A stretch of 32,174 bases of DNA from Colwellia sp. (lineage in GTDB: Bacteria; Pseudomonadota; Gammaproteobacteria; Enterobacterales; Alteromonadaceae), in the NCBI GenBank assembly GCA_022969175.1, contig JALJPB010000050.1, forward strand, positions 1 through 32,174, in the 5' to 3' direction. Positions 26,536-32,174 of this stretch are shown here, in pieces. Both the position numbers and the translations under genes were made by a program. The first letter of the stretch is position 1, and each line of letters starts with the position of its first letter. The notes below the pieces were generated by a model. That model saw nothing but the letters and a program-made list of their open reading frames with translations. It ran no database searches and was not told where the DNA came from.

Positions 26536-26949
26536 TTAGAATGAAATGGGTTTTCTTCCAGTATGTGGGCGAGCAGCTATTTCATTCTCTGTTAAACTGA
26601 CTGTTTGCTTATTATTTGTAGTAATAGCATTAGATTTTTTTTGTTTTTTCTGGTTATTTGATGCTTTTTTAACTGGTTTGTCAGCGGCTATTTTAATAAC
26701 AGGTTGCGGTTTACTGTTAACATTGATAGCGACTTGAATAACATCCCCATTAAATTCAACAATATCATTTTCATAAACTTTTTTTCTTTTTTGGTATTCC
26801 ACTTCATTATTTAAAAGTACATATCCTTCGGTGATGACAATTTTAGCTTCACCGCCGCCGCCAACGAGATTGGCAATTTTAAGTAACTGGCACAATGGAA
26901 TAGGTTGTTCTGAAATTTCTACAATTTGATATTCATTTGAATCTTGCAT
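26536..26949 (-). CDS. YbcJ-like S4 RNA-binding protein with basic C-terminal tail
   Basis: Residues about 8-75 form a YbcJ-type S4 domain: IPLCQLLKIANLVGGGGEAKIVITEGYVLLNNEVEYQKRKKV then DIVEFNGDVIQV, the fold that binds structured RNA. E. coli YbcJ is only 70 residues. Here a low-complexity tail of about 60 residues follows, with KKASNNQKKQKKS and a final RPHTGRKPISF, strongly basic. The tail may add non-specific RNA or ribosome binding. ATG 26949 gives the expected N-terminus. It stands alone between two convergent/divergent neighbours. Confidence 0.85.
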   Translation of the reverse strand: MQDSNEYQIVEISEQPIPLCQLLKIANLVGGGGEAKIVITEGYVLLNNEVEYQKRKKVYENDIVEFNGDVIQVAINVNSKPQPVIKIAADKPVKKASNNQKKQKKSNAITTNNKQTVSLTENEIAARPHTGRKPISF

Positions 26950-27279
26950 TTTATTCTCAACGGTAAAAAATTACTTAATAGAATTGAAGCGCTATTATGC
27001 CAAGTAAAATAAACAAACGATCATTCTAAAGCGGTCTAAATAGTTAATCTCTACGTTGCTTAGGTTTAATGGAACTATAAACCTGTGTTATTAACAATTT
27101 ATCTTCGTTTATAATTGCTCGATTCACTATTTCTAATTGGTATTAGACTTCTTTGTCGTTAGTTTAACATGGTAAAAATGATCTTGAAATAATGCCTTTA
27201 AAAATATCATCCTAATTTGTTGGTGTATAAAAATATTTACATTTAGAATCGTTTTGATTTGTTATCTGCCGTTCTATTT
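26950..27279. other. Gene-free region upstream of the GEMM promoter
   Basis: No convincing gene is seen in these 330 nt on either strand. They contain the promoter region of the S4 gene (minus) and a small hairpin, AGGTTTA (27062-27068) with TAAACCT (27078-27084). A TTGGTATTAG near 27138 echoes the complement of the CTAATACCAA end of the palindromic element at 10533. The rest is AT-rich without recognised motifs. Confidence 0.4.
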
Positions 27280-27307
27280 TTGTACATTAAAGTTATCTGT
27301 GTATAAT
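27280..27307 (+). promoter_or_regulatory. Sigma-70 promoter of the riboswitch-DUF3718 unit
   Basis: A perfect -10 TATAAT (27302-27307) lies 16 nt after TTGTAC (27280-27285). The predicted start, near 27314, coincides with the first bases of the GEMM aptamer. Confidence 0.75.
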
Positions 27308-27314
27308 GCGCCGC

Positions 27315-27400
27315 AGCAGAAACGGCAACATGCTTGAAAAAGCATTACGCAAAGCTACCGGTCTAAGGGGAGAACCTACGACAGCGGGGTCACCAAAGCA
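27315..27400 (+). ncRNA. Cyclic di-GMP-I (GEMM) riboswitch
   Basis: The conserved GEMM-I core is visible. A GGCAACA strand leads to a stem ATGCTT/AAGCAT capped by a GAAA tetraloop (27330-27345). The diagnostic ACGCAAAGCTACCGG follows (27347-27361), then the second helix TCTAAGG...CCTACGACAGCGGGGTCACC with the receptor side ending at 27394. The family binds c-di-GMP between the two helices. No intrinsic terminator lies between aptamer and gene. Instead TTAGGATATCTTT (27403-27415) can pair either with AAAGCATAT (27395-27403) or with AAGGGTTATCCAA (27451-27463), which contains the Shine-Dalgarno and start of the downstream DUF3718 gene, so control of translation is likely. Confidence 0.9.
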
Positions 27401-27462
27401 TATTAGGATATCTTTGATGAACGTTTCATTTATTAGTTCAATTGTAAATTAAGGGTTATCCA

Positions 27463-27807
27463 ATGAAAAAATTATTACTTATTCCAGCCATCGCTTTATT
27501 ATCTGTTTCCTTTACACCTGTTGCAAGCGCATCAAATGTTGCACAAACGCTATGTGAATATGTATCTGCTGATGACAAAAAACGTCTTCGTTCATTCTTA
27601 AAAACCAATAAATTAAAAATCCGTCAAATATTTGATGCCGTACAATGTAATGGTCAAAACCTATTATCTTTTGCTTCTTCAAAAAATGCTGTTAAAACAG
27701 GTACTTTGATGATTAATAAATTACCTAAATCAAAAGTAAAAAAAGTATTAGCGTCTATCAGCTCTAGCGAATTAAATGCTGCCGCACAAAAACGTATAAG
27801 TAGCTAA
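27463..27807 (+). CDS. Small secreted DUF3718 protein under a c-di-GMP riboswitch
   Basis: A 114-residue exported protein. Residues 1-24 are a signal peptide (KKLLLIPAIALLSVSF, cut after ASA). The mature part of about 90 residues is basic and helical, with two cysteines (Cys31 and Cys62) that could form a disulfide, and resembles the DUF3718 family (TLCEYVSADDKKRLRSFLK, DAVQCNGQNLLSFA). AAGGG lies 7 nt before ATG and is within reach of the riboswitch's alternative pairing. The gene is monocistronic with a strong terminator. Function is unknown; c-di-GMP control hints at surface attachment, motility or envelope adaptation, an inference only. Confidence 0.85.
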   Translation: MKKLLLIPAIALLSVSFTPVASASNVAQTLCEYVSADDKKRLRSFLKTNKLKIRQIFDAVQCNGQNLLSFASSKNAVKTGTLMINKLPKSKVKKVLASISSSELNAAAQKRISS

Positions 27808-27840
27808 ATCGATTGTAAACTCACTTGAGTGTTTGTTTTA

Positions 27841-27869
27841 GGGTATGTTAATAACATACCCTTTTTTTT
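27841..27869 (+). terminator. Rho-independent terminator after the DUF3718 gene
   Basis: GGGTATGTTA (27841-27850) and TAACATACCC (27852-27861) form a strong stem, realistically 8 bp with a 5-nt loop, followed by eight Ts (27862-27869). Confidence 0.95.
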
Positions 27870-27978
27870 CAACTTTTTATCCTACTTGAACAATCAAATT
27901 GGTAATGAAATTGTTTAAGCTAGCTTTTCTACGTATAATTCGTGTTAATTAACCGATAGATTTAATGTGAGCAATATA

Positions 27979-28353
27979 ATGGTAGAAAAAGCAGCAAGTA
28001 ATTCCGAAGTATTTAAGGCGTTTTTAAAAGACGTTCAGTTAGATCAAGTTCTTTGGGCTCTGCAAGATAAGGCAAGTGAAGACTGGGTAGTACTTGACTC
28101 TATTAACTTCGAAAAGACTGATGTAATGCCATTGTGGTCAACAGAGATTTTAGCCAAACAGCATTGTAGTGATGAATGGAAAAATTATTCTCCTGTGGCA
28201 ATATCAATTGCCGATTGGTTTGAGTTCTGGCTTGAAGATTTAAATAGTGATGGGGTAATTGTTGGTATCGACTGGCCTGAAGATGGTGAATGCTTAGAGC
28301 TTGAACTTGATACATTCACCCAAGGGTTAGCTGAAATTGAAAAGTTGAAATAG
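27979..28353 (+). CDS. DUF2750 domain protein
   Basis: A small, acidic cytoplasmic protein of about 124 residues, matching the DUF2750 pattern: VLWALQD then DWVVLDS, MPLWSTEILAKQHCSDEWKNYSPVAISIADWFEFWLEDLNSDGVIVGIDWP. These proteins have no assigned function and are often annotated as hypothetical. The frame continues to a GTG at 27967. I prefer ATG 27979 because GTGAG lies 7 nt upstream of it, whereas nothing like a ribosome binding site precedes the GTG. No operon partner is seen. Confidence 0.82.
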   Translation: MVEKAASNSEVFKAFLKDVQLDQVLWALQDKASEDWVVLDSINFEKTDVMPLWSTEILAKQHCSDEWKNYSPVAISIADWFEFWLEDLNSDGVIVGIDWPEDGECLELELDTFTQGLAEIEKLK

Positions 28354-28391
28354 TCAGTATTTTGCACTCTGTTTTAGTTAGACTCAGTCTT

Positions 28392-28427
28392 GATGTTAGC
28401 AACTATTAATACCCAGTGGCTAACATC
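28392..28427. repeat. Inverted repeat between DUF2750 and porin genes
   Basis: GATGTTAGC (28392-28400) and GCTAACATC (28419-28427) are perfect 9-bp arms around an 18-nt loop, in the 89-nt gap between two convergent genes. No U-tract follows on either strand, so termination is possible but weakly supported. Confidence 0.4.
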
Positions 28428-28442
28428 TATAACTAGCAGTAA

Positions 28443-29552
28443 CTACCAGTAACTACGTAAGGCTAATGTTATTCCCCAACCGCCATATTTACCGCCATCG
28501 TCGGCATCATCTAGCATCTGAGTATATTGTCCGCCGAAATGAAGTTTTAGTTTATGGCTATTAATTAAATAGTTAACACCAGCATATATTTCCTGGTAAT
28601 TATTTCCTTTGTCTTCAATAATCTTATGTTCATATTTGCCGAGTCTTAAGCCATTTACTTGCTCACTGTCTAAGTAGGTATAACGCATTAGCCACTGAAT
28701 TTTATTGGTTTGTTGAAAAAAAGGCATTATTACTAAGCCCCATAAATCACTTTGGCCAAGCTCTCCTTGACCTAATGAAAGGTCACTCCACAAGTGCCAA
28801 CTCCCGGTATTTAATTTAGTGGAAAAGCTGGCAACATTACTGAAGTCTCTGGTATTACCTTGTTCATCTACATCGTTGTATACATAATCAAAGCCAACTT
28901 CTGCTTTATCCCACAGCTGGTTCTTGCTAAAACTAGAGGTTAGAGAAAAAAGTGCAAAATAGCTGCCCTTAGTAAAACCAATTTCATCTGAGCCGTCACT
29001 TGAGAATATGCCACTGGTGTAAGATGTTTGATTTGTTAATTTACCTTTAATACTAACACCGGTGAAATACTCAGCAGTAAACCATAAATTATTAGTTAAA
29101 TTATTACGTTGTGGTGTCAGTAATTTTTTTGAAGAGGTTCTACCATCTAAGGTAAAGCCTGTTGAGTGTTTTAGTACGGTTAATTTTATGCCATTGTCCA
29201 AATTCCAACTTAAGTTAGCATCAGTCAAACGTTTATATTTTCCGCCATCGTTTAAATCAAAATCTCCTTCAAGAGCTGTATGAATATGACCATATTTTGC
29301 TTTGAAACCAAAGCGAAAACGGCGCCAAATAATATCACTATAAGTATTATCTTCATTACTAGCTAGATTATTACTTGTACTGTTAAAGTAAGTTGCATCA
29401 GCTTGTAATCTACCTGACAAATTAAAATAGTTGCCTTGTTCATTTTTATAAAGTTGTGTATATCGCCAAATGTCATTAATTTCACTGCCTTGGCTATAAG
29501 CACTTGAAGATAAAAAAATAAAAGAGAGAATTAAAATAAAAAAATTATTCAT
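28443..29552 (-). CDS. OprO/OprP-like outer-membrane porin
   Basis: A 369-residue predicted beta-barrel. Residues 1-20 form a signal peptide ending SSAYS. The mature protein shows alternating hydrophobic/polar strands typical of phosphate-selective porins (OprO/OprP family): LSGRLQADATYF, IIWRRFRFGFKAKYGHIHTALEGDFDL, AEVGFDYVYND, YQEIYAGVNYLIN and LKLHFGGQYTQM. It ends in the aromatic C-terminal residue (ALRSYW) used by the BAM machine. RRFRFGFKAK and the DGGKYKRLTDANLSW segments are characteristic of the family. Substrate selectivity cannot be read here, and I see no phosphate-starvation box. It is separated from fhs by the fhs terminator. Confidence 0.85.
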   Translation of the reverse strand: MNNFFILILSFIFLSSSAYSQGSEINDIWRYTQLYKNEQGNYFNLSGRLQADATYFNSTSNNLASNEDNTYSDIIWRRFRFGFKAKYGHIHTALEGDFDLNDGGKYKRLTDANLSWNLDNGIKLTVLKHSTGFTLDGRTSSKKLLTPQRNNLTNNLWFTAEYFTGVSIKGKLTNQTSYTSGIFSSDGSDEIGFTKGSYFALFSLTSSFSKNQLWDKAEVGFDYVYNDVDEQGNTRDFSNVASFSTKLNTGSWHLWSDLSLGQGELGQSDLWGLVIMPFFQQTNKIQWLMRYTYLDSEQVNGLRLGKYEHKIIEDKGNNYQEIYAGVNYLINSHKLKLHFGGQYTQMLDDADDGGKYGGWGITLALRSYW

Positions 29553-29644
29553 GTTAAGTTGTCAAATCAAATAGTTAGCAAAAGGCCTTGGCTGAATAGT
29601 ATAACAAAGAGTTATAGCATTTGGATTAAGTAAATCTAAATCTA

Positions 29645-29683
29645 AAATAAAAAAGCAACTCATTACATTAGCGAGTTGCTTTT
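29645..29683 (-). terminator. Terminator of fhs
   Basis: On the minus strand AAAAGCAACTC pairs perfectly with GAGTTGCTTTT (plus-strand 29651-29661 and 29673-29683), an 11-bp stem with an 11-nt loop, followed by TTATTTTAG. It lies 63 nt past the fhs stop and 98 nt before the porin start. Confidence 0.88.
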
Positions 29684-29745
29684 GATGTATTATTTATTTT
29701 AATCGTTTTTAGTAAGTTAATAAAAAACTATTAAAGAGCTTATAA

Positions 29746-31410
29746 TTACTCAAGACCTTCAATTATGCCACTTTCGAGTAACCTAATATCGTTTGCTGCG
29801 GGTTTTTTAGGTAATCCCGGCATCCGCATAATGTTTCCGGTTAATACCACAAGAAATCCAGCTCCTTCATTGATTTGAATAGCTCGAACTGTGACTTCAA
29901 AGTCTCGAGGGCGACCGTGCAACAATGGATCATCTGATAAAGAACTCGGCGCTTTAGCAATACAGATTGGTAAGTGAGATAAACCTAATTGTTCAATATG
30001 TTTTAGATCTTTCTCTGCTTCTTTTGAAAATGCAACATCATTAGCGCCATACATAGCGCGACTTACTGCTTTCACTTTTTCAATAACTGACATGTCCAAA
30101 GTGTATAACGGCGTATAGGGTTTGCTTTTTCCAACTGAGTCCATTACTGCTTTAGCCAGTTCAATAGCACCTTTACCACCATTTGCATAGTGAGTGGTTT
30201 CAGCAAAAGAGACACCGTGCTCAATACACCTTGCTCTGATAATGGCTATCTCTTCGTCAGTATCTGTAGCAAATCGGTTTAGGGCAACAACAGGATGTTT
30301 GTTAAATATTTCTACACTTTCAATATGTTTGTCTAAGTTAGCTAAACCTTCTCGTACCGCTTCTATATCTTCAGCTTCTAAATCATTTTTATCTTTACCT
30401 CCGTGCATTTTTAAGGCTCTAACCGTGGTCACTAAAACCACTGCATCTGGGTCTAAGTCTGCAATACGGCATTTTATATCAAAGAATTTTTCAGCACCTA
30501 AATCAAAGCCAAAGCCAGCTTCGGTTATTGACCAGTCTGCATGATGCATTGCCATTCGAGTAGCGATAATACTGTTACAGCCATGGGCAATGTTGGCAAA
30601 AGGACCACCATGTACAAATGCAGGAGTTCCTTCAAGACTTTGCACTAAGTTTGGCTGTAGTGCATCACGTAATAGCGCCATCATAGCGCCTGTTATCTCT
30701 AGTTCTTTCGCATGTACAGGTTTGCCATCGTAGGTATAGCCGATAAGTGTTCGCTCTAAACGCTTTTGCAAATCAGCGGCATCATCCGCTAAACACAACA
30801 TTGCCATAACTTCTGAGGCTGCGGTAATGTCAAAACCACCTTCACGCGGGATACCTTGCATTTTTCCGCCTAAACCTAGGACTATATTTCGTAAGCTGCG
30901 ATCATTCATATCCATCACACGACGCCAAACGACTTGGCGGGGATCTATATTTAATAAGTTACCTTGATAAATATGATTATCAATAGCCGCCGATAACAAA
31001 TTGTTGGCGCTAGTAATGGCATGAAAGTCACCAGTAAAATGTAAATTAATGCGATCGCTAGGCATTATTTGGCTATATCCACCCCCTGTTGCTCCACCTT
31101 TCATCCCTAAGCAAGGGCCTAGAGATGGCTCTCTTAATGCTAAACATACCGATTCATTTAGTTGAGTAAATGCTTGACCTAAACCTATAGTGGTGGTGGT
31201 TTTACCCTCACCAGATGGTGTGGGTGTTGTTGCAGAAACTAATATTAATTTTCCTTTTTTAGTGGATGGGACTTTTAGTGCCTTAAGGTCAACTTTTGCA
31301 ATATCTTTTCCATATGGCAACAAATACTCGCTTGATATACCTAAGATTTCGCTAATATGCTCAATTGGACGCGGTTTAAATTGTTGTGCAATATCTACAT
31401 CTGTGGCCAT
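29746..31410 (-). CDS. fhs: Formate--tetrahydrofolate ligase
   Basis: Fhs uses ATP to attach formate to tetrahydrofolate, giving 10-formyl-THF for purine and other one-carbon synthesis; it can run in reverse. The 554 residues match the family (about 555-560). The P-loop TPSGEGKTT starts at residue 64, preceded by ILVSATTP. Other signatures are [80 protein letters not shown] with IT at the adenine side, and the C-terminal [23 protein letters not shown] precedes the ATG at 31410. It is divergent from fdhD, both concerned with formate. Confidence 0.97.
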   Translation of the reverse strand: [554 protein letters not shown]

Positions 31411-31644
31411 GTTAATTCCTTATTTTAATTAGAATCCCTAATTGGGTATATTGTATGCTTCGAATCTATATTATATTAATTTACATTCAATCTACTCTTG
31501 AAAACTTGATTTGCAACAAAAGGCTTACATTTATATGATTTCTATTTCGTTCATGAATCTTTACTGGCTATCCATAGTGAATTTAACAGGCTATATTGGA
31601 TTAAATGAAAAATAAGATGTCTTTATCTGAGAGTAATAAGTTAT
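31411..31644. other. Divergent promoter region of fhs and fdhD
   Basis: These 234 nt separate the divergent start codons. The minus side carries AAGGAATTAAC next to fhs and a TATAAT-like sequence near 31470, with no clear -35. On the fdhD side I find only a weak GAGAG ribosome binding site. A CCCTAATTGGG near-palindrome is at 31436-31446. No gene is apparent. Confidence 0.4.
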
Positions 31645-32174
31645 ATGCCCTTTGAGCAAGTGAATAAAATTGTCTATCAATCATCAAGCAGGACGTTAGT
31701 TGTTGATAACGTAATTATTGAACAACCATTACAAATAAGGCTATCTTGGCAAGATAATGCGTCTGTTCAATACTCAAAAGTGCTAACAATAACCATGAGA
31801 ACACCAGGGCAAGACAAAGTACTAATTTTAGGGTTATTGTTATCTGAAGGAATAATTCAGACGATAAAAGATATTGAATTTTTATCATTAGAAAAAAATG
31901 AAAAGGACTCAAATGAGTTGAGTCAAGATAACCTTTGGGAGGCTACATTAGTCAAAGGTATTGTGCCAAAAATTTCTTCAGTTGAGCGTTATCAAGTAAC
32001 TTACAGCAGTTGTGGCTTGTGTGGCGCTACTTCACTAAAAGCGTTAGAGCTAAACAATCCTGATCAACTTTGCCAGAAAAAAGCTTGGTTAGCGGTGGAT
32101 GATATTTATCAAATGCCAGATAAAATGAAAGTCCGGCAAAGCGATTACATTGAAACCGGTGGCGCTCATGGTGC
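31645..32174 (+). CDS. fdhD: FdhD, formate dehydrogenase sulfurtransferase (3' end outside window)
   Basis: FdhD transfers sulfur from the cysteine desulfurase IscS to the molybdenum cofactor and is needed for active formate dehydrogenases. The frame is open from ATG 31645 to the window end, giving 176 codons. VLTITMRTPGQDKVLILGLLLSEGII is the family N-terminal region. Cys123 and Cys126 in SSCGLCG are the sulfur-carrying pair (E. coli Cys121 and Cys124). QSDYIETGGAHGA is the family TGG-H motif, truncated by the window. The N-terminus before residue 45 is variable. A formate dehydrogenase operon probably lies beyond the window, but that cannot be seen. Confidence 0.95.
   Translation, partial: MPFEQVNKIVYQSSSRTLVVDNVIIEQPLQIRLSWQDNASVQYSKVLTITMRTPGQDKVLILGLLLSEGIIQTIKDIEFLSLEKNEKDSNELSQDNLWEATLVKGIVPKISSVERYQVTYSSCGLCGATSLKALELNNPDQLCQKKAWLAVDDIYQMPDKMKVRQSDYIETGGAHG

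Noticed and set aside
31436..31446. CCCTAATTGGG near fhs as a regulator operator
   Set aside because: It is a short imperfect palindrome with no second copy upstream of fdhD, too little to call an operator.
31715..31912. 65-codon minus-strand frame opposite fdhD
   Set aside because: fdhD has clear CGLCG and TGG-H motifs on the plus strand; the antisense frame has no support.
1..32174. CRISPR array, prophage, insertion sequence, tRNA or rRNA
   Set aside because: No regularly spaced repeats, integrase/transposase motifs, terminal repeats or tRNA-like cloverleaf sequences were seen by eye.

Overview
The window is a stretch of AT-rich (roughly 37-38% G+C by eye) gammaproteobacterial chromosome. 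The order lpxD-fabZ-lpxA-lpxB-rnhB-dnaE-accA, the alaA-yfbR pair, SstT, a YbcJ-like S4 protein, DUF3718/DUF2750/DUF4136 proteins and low-GC codon use together suggest a marine Alteromonadales bacterium of the Colwellia/Thalassotalea type. The genus is an inference. I see no prophage, insertion sequence, CRISPR array, rRNA or tRNA.

Layout. (1) 1-10492, plus strand: envelope/replication/lipid block. lpxD (cut by the window start), fabZ and lpxA are followed by a clear intrinsic terminator. Then come lpxB-rnhB-dnaE (overlapping or nearly so), accA and tilS. (2) 10626-13569, plus: the Na+/serine-threonine symporter sstT and a secreted FG-GAP/VCBS-type repeat protein, each preceded by notable palindromic DNA. 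(3) 13566-16562, minus: a small GNAT gene, then ilvI-ilvH (acetolactate synthase III) behind a complete attenuator with promoter, a leader peptide containing eight consecutive Val/Leu/Ile codons, an antiterminator arm and a terminator. (4) 16800-20421, plus: a DUF4136 lipoprotein, then a two-gene signalling operon made of a REC-DUF3369-HD-GYP c-di-GMP phosphodiesterase and a GAF-type histidine kinase. (5) 20418-22238, minus: alaA and yfbR, with an unusual HE in place of the HD motif in YfbR. (6) 22405-26949: an LRAT/NlpC-P60-like protein (+), proS (-), a Cys/His-cluster + pentapeptide-repeat + two-TM K+ channel fusion (-), a GNAT acetyltransferase (+) and an S4 RNA-binding protein with a basic tail (-). 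(7) 27280-28353, plus: a consensus promoter, a c-di-GMP-I (GEMM) riboswitch, a small secreted DUF3718 protein and a DUF2750 protein. (8) 28443-32174: an OprO/OprP-like porin (-), formate-tetrahydrofolate ligase fhs (-) and, divergently, the formate dehydrogenase accessory gene fdhD (+, cut by the window end).

How the parts work together. Lipid A and fatty acid synthesis genes (lpxD, fabZ, lpxA, lpxB, accA) are interleaved with replication and RNA genes (rnhB, dnaE, tilS) as in Enterobacteria. ilvIH and alaA both serve branched-chain/alanine metabolism. fhs and fdhD both handle formate and one-carbon units. A c-di-GMP-degrading enzyme (17560) and a c-di-GMP sensor RNA (27315) lie about 10 kb apart. 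They may belong to one signalling network, but no direct link is visible.

Most of the window is conserved core chromosome. The items most worth a second look are regulatory: the GEMM riboswitch, with a visible candidate switch that could hide the Shine-Dalgarno of a DUF3718 gene, and the ilvIH attenuator. Next come the channel fusion and the YfbR active-site substitution.
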